From contig NZ_JACVAB010000001.1 in the NCBI RefSeq assembly GCF_014851585.1, positions 434,001-498,000 on the forward strand: a DNA stretch of 64,000 nucleotides, read 5' to 3'. The notes under the pieces are model-generated. The model worked only from the letters and a program-made list of their open reading frames with translations, had not been told where the DNA came from and did not search any database. Source of the stretch: Agrobacterium sp. AGB01. Its GTDB lineage: Bacteria > Pseudomonadota > Alphaproteobacteria > Rhizobiales > Rhizobiaceae. A program made the translations under genes and the position numbers. This document shows, in pieces, positions 1 through 8,548 of this stretch (position 1 is the first letter of the stretch; each line of letters opens with the position of its first letter).

Positions 1-2847
1 AATGTCAGCCGTCGAGAAGGTCGCCAGATCTTCACTTGAAAGAGCGGCGATCTGTGTCGATGTCATGGCGCCAACAAGCGCCGATGTCAGGGCCTCAGCC
101 TGGGCCGTGGACAGTGACGCTATCTGCTGCGAGCTCAAACCGGAGATGGCTTTGGTGTGGAGTGCAGCAATTTGGTCTGTCGACAGAACCGTGATTTTTT
201 CGGTTGCCAATGCGGCCAATTGCGCGGAGCCGAGCGCGTTGATCTGTGCGGAGCCCAGCGCAAAAAGCTGCGTGGACGACAGCGCGGTCATTTGCGCGGA
301 GCTCAGGCCCGGAAGTGCCTTGGTGCTCAAGGCTGCAATCTGGTCCGTCGAAAGCGTGGTGACGGCCTCTGTCGAGAGCGCCTTGACCTGTGTCGAGGAG
401 AAGGCCGCGACCTGTGAAGACGATAGGGCTGCGAGCTGGCCCGTGGTCAGCGCGGCCATCTGTTTTGTATTGAGGGCTGCAACTTGACTGGTCTTGAGGG
501 CGGCGATCTGTTCCGAGCTGAGTGCGGTAAGACTGTCGGTGGAAATACCTGACACGGCTGAGGTTGTCAGGGCGGCGATTTCGGCCGGGGTAAAAGTCGC
601 CAGATATTCGCCCGGCAGGACGGCAATCTGCGCGGAGGTCAGGCTTGCCACCTGCGACGACGTCAGCGCTTCCGCCTGAATGGCCGACAATGCTGCAATC
701 TGTGTCGATGTCAGTCCTGCAATGGCTTTTACATTCAACGCGGCAATCTGTTCGGCAGTCAGTGCCGCCACACTTTCCGTCGACAAGGCTTTGCTCTGTG
801 TCGATGTCAAAGCGGCAATTTGCGTCGTCGAAAATGCTTCGACCTGATCTGATGTCAGCGCGGTGATCTGTCCGGAGGTCAGCGCTGCAATCTGCGTTGC
901 CTTGAGTGCGCTCAGATGTTCCTGCCGCAAGCTGGCAACCGCAAAGGTCGACAGGCCAGCAATTGCGGCTGTGCTGAGGGCCGCAATTTCGGCTGTTGTA
1001 AAGGTGGCCAGATATTCGCCGGTCAGGGCGCCAGCCTGCGCAGCCGTCAGCGCGGCAATCTGCGTCGAGTTCAACGCCGCAGCCTGAGCCGTTGACAGTG
1101 TCTGGATTTGAGCGGTCGACAGGCCGACAATAGCCTTGGCAGACAGAGCAAGGATCTGGTCGGCATCCAGTGCTGCAATGCTTTCTGTCGTCAGTGCACG
1201 CACCTGAGCGGAACTCAATGCTGCAATTTGCGCGGTCGACAGCGCATCGATCTGATGTGATGTCAGGGCTGCGATCTGCAATGTTTTCAGGGCAGCAATC
1301 TGCGTGGTCTTCAAGGCTTCGGTATGAGCCGTGCTCAACGACGCCAAGGCTTCGGTCGAAAGACCCGAGATGGCAGATGTACTGAGAGCTGCAATTTCAG
1401 CCGTTGTGAATTTCGACAGATATTCGCCCGTCAGCGCAACGGTCTGCGTGCTGGTCAGTGCGGCAATCTGCGCCGAATTCAAGGCCTCAACCTGGGCAGT
1501 CGTCAGTGCCTTGATCTGCAAAGACGTCAGGCCAGGGATTGCCTTTGTTGCCAGTGCAGCGACCTGGTCCGTCGACAAAGCTGAAAGGCTCTCAGTGGTA
1601 ATTGCCTTGACCTGTGCAGCGGTCAGCGCGGCCACCTGGGCGGAGGTCAATGCATGAAGCTGTGCCGAGCTTAGAACCGCAACTTGCGCAGTTGTCAGTG
1701 CCGCGATCTGCAGCGTTGTCATGGCAGCCGTCTGGGCTGTCGACAGCGCATGCAACTGGTCAGTCGTAAAGCCAGGTGTTGCCTTGTTGCTGAGCGCGGC
1801 TAGCTGGTCGGTTGACAGGGCGGCCACACTTTCCGTCGACAGCGCGCGAACCTGCGTGGAGGTCAGAGCGGCAATCTGTGTCGAGGACAGGGCTGACATC
1901 TGGCTTGAGGTCAGTGCGCCAATCTGTGCGGCGCTCAGCGCCGTCACTTGTGTCTTTTTCAGTGCCGCCAGCTGCGCGGTTGTCAGGGCCGCAATATTTG
2001 CCGTGGAAAGACCGAGAATGGCAGCGGTGCTGATTGCCGCAATATCGGCCATCGAGAAGGTGGCCAAATCTTCCTTGGACAGTGCGGCGATCTGCGCGGA
2101 ACTGAGCCCTGCGACCTGCGCCGAGGTCAACGCCTCTGCCTGCGTTGTCGAAAACACAGCAATCTGGTCGGTCGTCAGGCCCGCAATGGTCTTGACGTTC
2201 AGCGCCGCAACCTGCTCGGCGGAAAGAGCCTTCACATTGTCGGTGGAAAGAACCTTGATTTGTGCAGAACCGAATGCGGCGACCTGTGTGGTTGAAAGGG
2301 CTGCAAGCTGGCCTGAACTCAGGGCGGCAATCTGCGTTGTCTTGAGCGCCGCAATCTGGTTGGTCTTGAGGGCAGCAACCTGCTCGGAGCTCAAGGCAGC
2401 AATATTGGCGGTTGAAAGGCTGGCAAGTGCCGATGTGCTGAGAGCGGCAATTTCTGCCGGTGTGAATGTGGCAATATCTTCACTCGACAGGCTGGCAACC
2501 TGGAGCGCCGTCAAGGCGGAAATCTGTGTGGAGGTCAGGGCGCTGATCTGGATCGAATCCAGCCCGACGATCTGTTGGGTATTAAGTGCCGCGACCTGTG
2601 CAGTAACGAGACTTTCGATCTTGTCTGACGACAGGATAGCCAACTGGTCCAGCGTCAAACCAACAATGGCAGAGGGAGAAATCGCCTTGACCTGGGTCGT
2701 CGAAAACGCTGCCAGGTCCTCGGTCTCCAGCGCAGCAATCTGCGTGGAGGAAAGAGCCTTGATCTGTGTTGTCGACAGGGCGGCAATATCGTCTGTTTTT
2801 AGCGCCGCAATATCGGCAGTCGAGAGCAACTTGATCTGGCTGACGGT
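1..2847 (-). repeat. 24-bp tandem coding repeat with higher-order periods of 408, 576 and 648 bp
   Basis: The coding sequence is built of degenerate 24-base units, each encoding one octapeptide. A marker octad (GEYLATFT or SSEDLATF-like) occurs at about 2474, 2066, 1418, 1010, 602 and 26. The gaps are 408, 648, 408, 408 and 576 bases, which are 17, 27, 17, 17 and 24 units exactly. This implies growth by duplication of blocks of 17 or more units followed by drift, with no frame-breaking indels. Because the unit is a multiple of three, the opposite strand also carries long stop-free frames. Confidence 0.9.
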
Positions 2848-2871
2848 CAGTGAAGAAATATTCGAAATCAT
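1..2871 (-). CDS. Giant octapeptide-repeat protein, N-terminal 957 residues (3' end outside window)
   Basis: Reading leftward from the ATG at 2871, the frame stays open to the window edge (957 codons, no stop seen). The start is preceded by AAGG eight bases upstream. After a short head (MISNISSL) the protein is almost wholly a tandem eight-residue repeat of the form S/T-T-x-Q-I-A-A-L, about 118 copies. There is no cysteine or tryptophan in the repeats and no classical signal peptide at the start. The S/T-x-x-Q/E pattern followed by IAAL looks like capped short helices, so an alpha-helical solenoid is my inference. Positions such as GEYLATFT recur at multiples of 24 bases. I do not recognise the family beyond 'repetitive surface-type protein'. 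The GT41 glycosyltransferase gene lies upstream on the same strand. Function is unknown; adhesin or secreted matrix protein is a guess. Confidence 0.85.
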   Translation of the reverse strand, partial: MISNISSLTVSQIKLLSTADIAALKTDDIAALSTTQIKALSSTQIAALETEDLAAFSTTQVKAISPSAIVGLTLDQLAILSSDKIESLVTAQVAALNTQQIVGLDSIQISALTSTQISALTALQVASLSSEDIATFTPAEIAALSTSALASLSTANIAALSSEQVAALKTNQIAALKTTQIAALSSGQLAALSTTQVAAFGSAQIKVLSTDNVKALSAEQVAALNVKTIAGLTTDQIAVFSTTQAEALTSAQVAGLSSAQIAALSKEDLATFSMADIAAISTAAILGLSTANIAALTTAQLAALKKTQVTALSAAQIGALTSSQMSALSSTQIAALTSTQVRALSTESVAALSTDQLAALSNKATPGFTTDQLHALSTAQTAAMTTLQIAALTTAQVAVLSSAQLHALTSAQVAALTAAQVKAITTESLSALSTDQVAALATKAIPGLTSLQIKALTTAQVEALNSAQIAALTSTQTVALTGEYLSKFTTAEIAALSTSAISGLSTEALASLSTAHTEALKTTQIAALKTLQIAALTSHQIDALSTAQIAALSSAQVRALTTESIAALDADQILALSAKAIVGLSTAQIQTLSTAQAAALNSTQIAALTAAQAGALTGEYLATFTTAEIAALSTAAIAGLSTFAVASLRQEHLSALKATQIAALTSGQITALTSDQVEAFSTTQIAALTSTQSKALSTESVAALTAEQIAALNVKAIAGLTSTQIAALSAIQAEALTSSQVASLTSAQIAVLPGEYLATFTPAEIAALTTSAVSGISTDSLTALSSEQIAALKTSQVAALNTKQMAALTTGQLAALSSSQVAAFSSTQVKALSTEAVTTLSTDQIAALSTKALPGLSSAQMTALSSTQLFALGSAQINALGSAQLAALATEKITVLSTDQIAALHTKAISGLSSQQIASLSTAQAEALTSALVGAMTSTQIAALSSEDLATFSTADI

Positions 2872-3199
2872 AAACGAAGCCTTTTGATGTATCTCACCGC
2901 TTGAGGTGCTGCTTTGCAGGCCTTCGAAAGGAAAACGTCAGAACAGTAACTGCCATTTTCGTGAGTTTCGTGCTGGCAATATCATCTGCCGCCTGTTCAG
3001 CCTGAAAATGCATGCGATTTGACACCTGCACACTGCCGCGATTTATGCTGAAACATGCTTGCCTGAGGCTGATCTGAGGCGATTGGTAAAACCCACGGTT
3101 TTATTATTCACAGGGGCTGATAGACGGCTGCATGGGCACTGGCCGGTTGCCGCATTGCGACAACCGCAGAAGGTGTTTGAAAAAGAGGACCATCCGTCG
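2872..3199. other. Intergenic gap between GT41 gene and repeat-protein gene
   Basis: These 328 bases separate two genes on the minus strand. A weak inverted repeat (AAAACC/GGTTTT, about 3087-3101) is the only hairpin noticed; it lacks a convincing T-tract. Just upstream of the repeat gene is the AAGG ribosome-binding site. The gap could hold a promoter for the repeat gene, but I cannot point to clear -35/-10 boxes. The frames here look like shadows. Confidence 0.4.
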
Positions 3200-5242
3200 T
3201 TATTTCGCCTGTGGCCACAAACGGCAGTCACGGGCAACCGGGCTGTAATTGTCGCGTGTTGCCAGTTTTTTGAGGTACCGATGCTTGAGGCTTTCTTCGT
3301 CCTCGAATTCCACATGCTGAGCCACGATTTCGCCGCCAATCTCGTAATAGAGATCGAGATTTGCCAGGTCCGGAACCGGTGTCTCACCGCGCTCGCCTGC
3401 AACCTGCATCTGCCAGTACAATTCCTCAAGCCGTGCGGCAAGTGCAGGCATGTCGCGCAGTGTGCTTGTTTCGCGTTGTTCCTGCAGTGATGTTTTGACT
3501 GCTGCCAGGCTTTGTGGATCCTGCGCAAAGGCAATGGCGCGCGCCACGTAGTCATCGGGAGATGCACATGCCAGTTCTGGAATGCCCGCTGCGCTGATAA
3601 TGCTTGTGCAGAAACGCGAGGCAAAGGTTTTACCCGGCATGGTCAAAACTGGGAGGCCCATGGTGATGGCGTCGGCGGCGGTGGAATGTGCGCCGTAAGG
3701 GAACGTATCCAGAAAAAGGTCGGCAAGACCGATCCGGGCAAGATGATCAGGATTGGCAGCTTTCGGTGCATAGATCAGACGCTGCGGGTCCACACCCTGC
3801 TGCTCTGCCAATTGGCGCAGGCGCTGATTGACGGGCTCGTCTCCGGCCAGCAACCACAGTACGCTTCCCGGTGTGGCTTTGAGAATGGCCATCCATCTGC
3901 CGAAGCAGTTTTCGGTGATCTTCTGCATGCCGTTGAATGAGGCATAGACAAAAGCATCCTGCGGCAGGCCGGTGGACGCGCGGTCCGGACGTTGTGCGAT
4001 AACGCGCTTGCGGTCTACCGGCTGATTGCAGGCAATGCGCAGAACCTTCTCGGTGTAATAGATTTCACTCGATTGCGGCACGGTGTGTTCATCACCGATG
4101 ATGTAGTTGTGGAACGGGCTGCCCATCGTGCCGGGATAACCGCAGAAATTGACGATAACCGGTGCCGGACGATAAGCAAAAATCTTCGTTCTGGCGTTTT
4201 TGGTGTAGCCGTTCACATCGATGAGAATATCGATATCGTCATTGTAGATGGTCCGCGCCGCGTCAACATCGGCAATGGCTGTGATGTCGCGCCAGTTGTC
4301 GGTTGCAGCCTTGATACGGTTCTGAGTGGCATCAAGCGGGCGGTCGTCGCCGGAATAGTAGGCGAAGATTTCGACACTGTCCTTGTTGTGAAGTTCCAGC
4401 ACTTCACACAGCGCAAAACCGACGGCATGTTCCCGCAAATCCGACGATACGTAACCGATGCGCAAACGCTGCCCGGTACCTGTTTTCTGCTTGACCTGTT
4501 TGCGAACAAAACCACTGGTATCGGGGCGTCCGACAAGCGACTTGTGATAACGGTAGGCCTTCGCCAGCTGAAATAGCGGGTCATCGGAATAACAACCCAG
4601 TGTCAGCGGAGACATGGAATCAATCAGCTTGTCGACAGGTACATGTTCCGATGGCGTCAGGATCGGCCATTTGCACTGGCGCTGACGCAGCGACGACCAA
4701 TGTTGACCGGCCTCGGTCCTTTCAGGCTTCAATTCCATTGCCTGCCACAGGGTGGTTTCTGCATCTTCCAGCAGGCCGGCCCCTTCCATCACGCGGCCAA
4801 TATGTTGCAGGCACATCAGGCGGTGATTGATCCGTTCAGGGGTGATGTCGTTGGTGGCTTCGGTAAAGGTTCGCCACTGTTCAATCGCCTGCCGGGCAAG
4901 GCCGGAATCTTCCAGCGCACGGCCCAGATTGATGTGGGCTGCGCCGAATTGCGGATTGAAATTGACGCTGGCGCGCAATGACTGCACGGCACCGGCAATA
5001 TCGCCCATCTGGCTCTGCGTGACCGAATAGTTGAAGTAGGCAAGATGAAGCAGCGGGTTTGTGTCGTTAAAGGCAACCCATGTCTTGTAGAAATCACCTG
5101 CAGCCCCGTGATGACCGGCGGCATTCAACGTTTCGGTAATTTGAAACAGTTCAAGCAGTGAAAGCTGCCCGTGGCGTGCCTTGTGCAAAGCGCCTGTGAG
5201 AGCTGCTGCGCCATCGGATGCAAGAGCTGGATCGTTGGACAT
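3200..5242 (-). CDS. TPR plus GT41 (SPINDLY/OGT-like) glycosyltransferase
   Basis: This 680-residue protein probably transfers a sugar from a UDP-sugar to protein Ser/Thr or Asn in the cytoplasm. The N-terminal third has TPR-like helices (for example FNPQFGAAHINLGRALEDSG). The C-terminal half carries GT41 landmarks: LRIGYVSSDLREHAVGFAL, GYPGTMGSPFHNYIIGDE, YASFNGMQKITENCFGRW and DLFLDTFPYGAHSTAADA. I chose the ATG at 5242 because GGAG lies seven bases upstream; the frame stays open 42 codons further up, but that stretch is not protein-like. GT41 includes eukaryotic OGT and the bacterial HMW1C enzymes that modify an adhesin encoded beside them. The next gene on the same strand is a Ser/Thr-rich giant repeat protein, a plausible substrate (inference). 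Donor sugar and linkage cannot be read from sequence. Confidence 0.88.
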   Translation of the reverse strand: MSNDPALASDGAAALTGALHKARHGQLSLLELFQITETLNAAGHHGAAGDFYKTWVAFNDTNPLLHLAYFNYSVTQSQMGDIAGAVQSLRASVNFNPQFGAAHINLGRALEDSGLARQAIEQWRTFTEATNDITPERINHRLMCLQHIGRVMEGAGLLEDAETTLWQAMELKPERTEAGQHWSSLRQRQCKWPILTPSEHVPVDKLIDSMSPLTLGCYSDDPLFQLAKAYRYHKSLVGRPDTSGFVRKQVKQKTGTGQRLRIGYVSSDLREHAVGFALCEVLELHNKDSVEIFAYYSGDDRPLDATQNRIKAATDNWRDITAIADVDAARTIYNDDIDILIDVNGYTKNARTKIFAYRPAPVIVNFCGYPGTMGSPFHNYIIGDEHTVPQSSEIYYTEKVLRIACNQPVDRKRVIAQRPDRASTGLPQDAFVYASFNGMQKITENCFGRWMAILKATPGSVLWLLAGDEPVNQRLRQLAEQQGVDPQRLIYAPKAANPDHLARIGLADLFLDTFPYGAHSTAADAITMGLPVLTMPGKTFASRFCTSIISAAGIPELACASPDDYVARAIAFAQDPQSLAAVKTSLQEQRETSTLRDMPALAARLEELYWQMQVAGERGETPVPDLANLDLYYEIGGEIVAQHVEFEDEESLKHRYLKKLATRDNYSPVARDCRLWPQAK

Positions 5243-5405
5243 GAGTACTCCACAACAGGCAAGCAGACTGAAAGTGCTTGAATTTGGTAACAGGTCGTCA
5301 GCGTTCCCTAATTTGTCTAGCTTGCGTTGGACTGGACAGGTTGCCGGAAGACGCGCAGGGAAGGGCATGCCGTTTACACGAACTCAGGCCAACGTTAAAA
5401 AATGC

Positions 5406-5855
5406 ATGATTAATATCCGGCCTTATACAGCATTGGACCAGGAGGCGTGCCTGCGTCTGTTCGACGGCAATGTGCCGAAATTTTTCAACCCTTCCGAGCG
5501 GAAGGCTTTTGTAACTTTCCTGCAGGATCTCTCAGTGAGGACTGCTTTTCTGGTAATCGAAAACGACGGCGTCATCATCGCCTGCGGTGGCCATGTGATG
5601 GAAGACGACGGCCAAACCGCTGGCCTGTGCTGGGGCATGGTCGATCAATCACTGCATGGCCAAGGACTTGGCCGGTTGCTGACGGACGCACGTTTGCAAG
5701 CCATCCACAAACAGCCATCTGTCCAGCGCGTTCGCCTCGATACCAGCCAGCACACTCACGCTTTTTATTCGCGGTTTGGTTTTTCCGTTGAAAAGGTCGA
5801 GAAGGACGGTTACGGCCCCGGTCTCGACCGTCATGATATGGTGCTTTTATTGTGA
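5406..5855 (+). CDS. GNAT-family N-acetyltransferase
   Basis: A 149-residue GNAT fold protein, expected to move an acetyl group from acetyl-CoA to an amine substrate that is not identifiable. It starts INIRPYTALDQEACLRLF and has the acetyl-CoA-binding segment around LHGQGLGRLLTDARL, followed by the typical AFYSRFGF strand-helix near the C-terminus. The chosen ATG at 5406 gives a family-like N-terminus. An ATG at 5367 in the same frame has a better ribosome-binding site (AGGGAAGG) and would add 13 residues. It is divergent from the GT41 gene with about 125-165 bases between them. Its last nine bases overlap the 3' end of the MFS gene, in convergent orientation. Confidence 0.8.
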   Translation: MINIRPYTALDQEACLRLFDGNVPKFFNPSERKAFVTFLQDLSVRTAFLVIENDGVIIACGGHVMEDDGQTAGLCWGMVDQSLHGQGLGRLLTDARLQAIHKQPSVQRVRLDTSQHTHAFYSRFGFSVEKVEKDGYGPGLDRHDMVLLL

Positions 5856-7139
5856 CTGGTTCGGCCTGGGTTTTACATTCGGGCGAGGCAGGGTCAGAGC
5901 GAGCACCGTGCCGAGCAAGGCAAAGCCACCGGTCAATGCAGCAACGGCAAACCAGCCGCCATGCTGCCAGAACCAGCCGGCGACAGAACCGGTAACACTG
6001 GCGCCGAGATAATAAAACAGCAGGTAAAGTGATGCCGCATGTCCCTTATGGCGGCCTGCGACCGGACCCACCGCACCGCTCGCCACCGAATGGCCGATAA
6101 AATAGCCGGTTGCGACAAGGGCAATGCCTGCTGATATGATGACAAGCGACGTTGAAAGGGTCAGCAACACTCCGACCAGCATGATCGCGAAGCCGGCAAG
6201 CAACAACGGTTTGCGGCCGAACTTATCCGCAAGGCCGCCGGCCACCGAGGATGAGACTATCCCGAGCGCGAAGGCAAGAAAGATCAGGCTGACCTGCGAC
6301 TGGCTGAGAGCATAGGGCGTGCCGGAAAGGCGGAAGGTCGTATAGTTGAACAAGGCGCTGAAGATACTGGTGAGCGTGAAGCCAAGTGCGTAGACCCTAA
6401 GCAACCGTCCATTGCGCAAGTGCATGCTCCAGGCCTCGATATGAAAGCGTGGATCAAAGCCTGGCTGCCGCACGAAGTTTCGTGATGGCGGTAACAACCT
6501 CAGAAAGACAACCGCAGCGGCAAGACACAAAACCCCGAGAACAATCATGGCGACGTGCCAAGAGGCATAATCGGTCACCAGACCCATTCCGACACGGCCC
6601 ATCATTGCCCCGAAGGCGGTACCGCCAATGTAAAGGCCCATTGCCTTGCCGAGATGAGCAGGATCAATTTCTTCCGCCAACCATGCCATGGCAACGGCAG
6701 GTACGCCACCCAACACCACACCTTCCAGTGCGCGCGCCACAAGCAGCCCGTGCCAGCTGGGAACTAGTCCGGCCACGATGTTGAGTAATGCGGCCAGCGA
6801 CATGGAAACGAACATCAGGCCGCGTCGTCCGAGCGCCTGCGAAAATGCGCCAGCCAGCACGATTGAAACGGCGAGCAGCCCGGAGGTCAAAGACAGGGCA
6901 AGCGAGCTTTCAGCCGGACTGACACCGAATGATCGCGCAAATTCTGGCAACAATGGCTGCACACAATAGATCAGCGAAAAACTCGCAAAGCCAAGAAAAA
7001 ACAGCGCGTATCCGGCGTTGCGATAGTCTCGCGTGCCGCGCCGAATCCATGAGGGTGGAATTTCCTGAATTTCAACTGGTGGATTTTCCTGGGATAGGTC
7101 GGTTCCAACATCCCGTTGGAGGGCAGCAGCTTGAGACAT
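5847..7139 (-). CDS. MFS transporter, YnfM-like drug/metabolite exporter
   Basis: A 430-residue polytopic inner-membrane protein of the major facilitator superfamily. About 12 hydrophobic segments are visible, with an MFS signature between helices 2 and 3 (FSQALGRRGLMFVSMSL) and its repeat in the second half (GGLADKFGRKPLLLAGFA). The N-terminal 35 residues are a polar cytoplasmic tail. The ATG at 7139 is preferred over a TTG three codons upstream. The gene is divergent from a LysR regulator across a 95-base gap, the usual arrangement for a regulator controlling its neighbouring exporter. Similarity is to the YnfM/arabinose-efflux-like group; substrate unknown. Confidence 0.85.
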   Translation of the reverse strand: MSQAAALQRDVGTDLSQENPPVEIQEIPPSWIRRGTRDYRNAGYALFFLGFASFSLIYCVQPLLPEFARSFGVSPAESSLALSLTSGLLAVSIVLAGAFSQALGRRGLMFVSMSLAALLNIVAGLVPSWHGLLVARALEGVVLGGVPAVAMAWLAEEIDPAHLGKAMGLYIGGTAFGAMMGRVGMGLVTDYASWHVAMIVLGVLCLAAAVVFLRLLPPSRNFVRQPGFDPRFHIEAWSMHLRNGRLLRVYALGFTLTSIFSALFNYTTFRLSGTPYALSQSQVSLIFLAFALGIVSSSVAGGLADKFGRKPLLLAGFAIMLVGVLLTLSTSLVIISAGIALVATGYFIGHSVASGAVGPVAGRHKGHAASLYLLFYYLGASVTGSVAGWFWQHGGWFAVAALTGGFALLGTVLALTLPRPNVKPRPNQSQ

Positions 7140-7167
7140 GATATGCAACTTTCTTTGTTGCCGTCAT

Positions 7168-7193
7168 TGTCCGACTTTGTCCGTCATGTGTCC
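7168..7193. promoter_or_regulatory. Three phased TGTCC repeats in the MFS/LysR divergent promoter
   Basis: TGTCC occurs at 7168, 7178 and 7189, spaced 10 and 11 bases, so all lie on about the same face of the helix. The cluster sits in the 95-base gap between the MFS start (7139) and the LysR start (7235). This fits an operator for the adjacent LysR protein, although it is not the classical T-N11-A dyad. Assignment is inference. Confidence 0.35.
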
Positions 7194-7234
7194 AATATAT
7201 GGAAATGGCGTTTGCAATATGTTATGTAAATATC

Positions 7235-8146
7235 ATGGAGCTTCGTCACATCCGCTATTTTCTCGCCGTCGCCGAGGAAGGAAACTTCACCCGCGCTGCT
7301 GCCAAGTTGGGCATAGGCCAGCCGCCGCTCAGTATCCAGATCAGGGATTTGGAGGCTGAAGTCGGCACTCAATTGTTCCATCGTCTGTCGCACGGTGCCG
7401 AATTGACCGAGGCGGGCCAGGCTTTTTGGGACGCGGTGCATACAATGCCGGCGCAGGCAAACACCGCTATTCGTGCAGCGCAGCGGGCATCCCGAGGGGA
7501 AACCGGACGGTTGCGGCTTGGATTTACCGGCACGGCGGCGCTCAGCCCCATCGTTTCGGCAACCATTCGTGCCTTTCATCGCAACTATCCCGAGGTGGAG
7601 TTGACGCTTGAGGAGGCCAATTCTGTGGCGCTGACCGCAGGCCTGATCGAAGGTAGGCTCGATGCCGCCATTCTGAGACCCAACAGTGCAGATCCGCCAG
7701 AGATTCGCGAATATCTGCTGAAACGTGAGCCGCTGGTCGCAGTTCTGCCGGTCGCGCATCCGGCGGTTACGGCAGATTCCGATGTCGAACTGGCATCACT
7801 GTCCACAATACCGCTGATTGTTACACCACGCGAAATCGGCGTCAGCCTGCATGAGGCAGCCATCGCCGCCTGCCGTAGCGCCGGGTTTGAACCGCTGCTC
7901 GGACAGTTTGCGCCGCAGATTGCTTCTATCCTGTCTCTGGTTTCCGCTGAGTTGGGTTTTTCGCTTGTCCCGGCTTCCATGGCCCAGTTCAATGTCATGG
8001 GCGTGGCATTTCTGACGCTGCGCAGCGAACAGCCAACCGTCGATCTTGCAGTCGCGCATCTCAAGACACGGCCATCGCAATCGGCCCTGAATTTTACCAA
8101 GGTGGCGCGTGGTCTTAGATCGGGAGACGGGGAAGGTCTGTCATAG
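7235..8146 (+). CDS. LysR-family transcriptional regulator
   Basis: A 303-residue LysR-type regulator. The N-terminal winged helix-turn-helix is clear: MELRHIRYFLAVAEEGNF, then TRAAAKLGIGQPPLSIQI. The periplasmic-binding-like effector domain fills residues 90-290 (RLRLGFTGTAALSPIV, then PLVAVLPVAHP). The start at 7235 gives the canonical N-terminus; an in-frame ATG 36 bases upstream would add residues that are not family-like. It is transcribed divergently from the MFS transporter and probably controls it and itself. The effector is unknown. Confidence 0.9.
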   Translation: MELRHIRYFLAVAEEGNFTRAAAKLGIGQPPLSIQIRDLEAEVGTQLFHRLSHGAELTEAGQAFWDAVHTMPAQANTAIRAAQRASRGETGRLRLGFTGTAALSPIVSATIRAFHRNYPEVELTLEEANSVALTAGLIEGRLDAAILRPNSADPPEIREYLLKREPLVAVLPVAHPAVTADSDVELASLSTIPLIVTPREIGVSLHEAAIAACRSAGFEPLLGQFAPQIASILSLVSAELGFSLVPASMAQFNVMGVAFLTLRSEQPTVDLAVAHLKTRPSQSALNFTKVARGLRSGDGEGLS

Positions 8147-8243
8147 AGCTTTCAGAAAACCAATCTATCCTGCCGGCAGCTTGATTGGAACGAGAGCGAT
8201 TTATCGCTTGGCATGCATTCAAGGGAAGTTTTTGAAGAGCCTA

Positions 8244-8333
8244 TGGCGGACAGGGTGGGATTCGAACCCACGGTACGCTTTCACGCACACACGCGTTCCA
8301 GGCGTGCGCCTTAAACCACTCGGCCACCTGTCC
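8244..8333 (-). tRNA. tRNA-Ser (anticodon GGA)
   Basis: On the minus strand a 90-base tRNA folds with acceptor GGACAGG paired to CCTGTCC, discriminator G and an encoded CCA end. The D-arm region, the anticodon loop with GGA, a long variable arm (class II) and the GGTTCGAATCC T-arm are all visible. A GGA anticodon reads UCC/UCU serine codons. No inserted element or duplicated 3' end was seen beside it. Confidence 0.97.
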
Positions 8334-8386
8334 TTCATGAGAGACTGCATGTTTTGGAAACCTGCAAATCAACTGGAACGGCGCGA

Positions 8387-8414
8387 TATATACCGATGAA
8401 TCTCAAAGGATCAA
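8387..8414 (-). promoter_or_regulatory. Sigma-70-type promoter for tRNA-Ser
   Basis: On the minus strand TTGATC (8414-8409) and TATATA (8392-8387) are separated by 16 bases, about 50 bases upstream of the mature tRNA 5' end. Good match to the housekeeping consensus. A small dyad (GCGATT/AATCGC, 8463-8477) lies further upstream. Confidence 0.6.
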
Positions 8415-8548
8415 CCGCAATTTGACACTTTTTTTTATCGCGGTGCAAAAGCCTGTGTATAGCGCGATTGCAAATCGCCTTTTCGGCCTTTAATTCTAAG
8501 GTTCTGACGAGATGATTTTCCCTGCGCAGCCTGTGAGGATATACGGCA

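Noticed and set aside
1..2847. CRISPR-like regular spacing
   Set aside because: The 24-bp units are contiguous with no unique spacers, are degenerate, and are fully coding. No cas genes are present.
1721..2887. Long plus-strand open frame of 388 codons, and others at 2-487, 863-1087 and 1331-1657
   Set aside because: They are antisense to the 24-bp repeats. A unit divisible by three keeps the opposite frames open. The products are rich in Trp and Cys in a way no real repeat protein here is, and no ribosome-binding sites were seen.
8244..8333. tRNA-Ser as an integration site for a mobile element
   Set aside because: No integrase gene, no duplicated tRNA end, and ordinary housekeeping genes on both sides.
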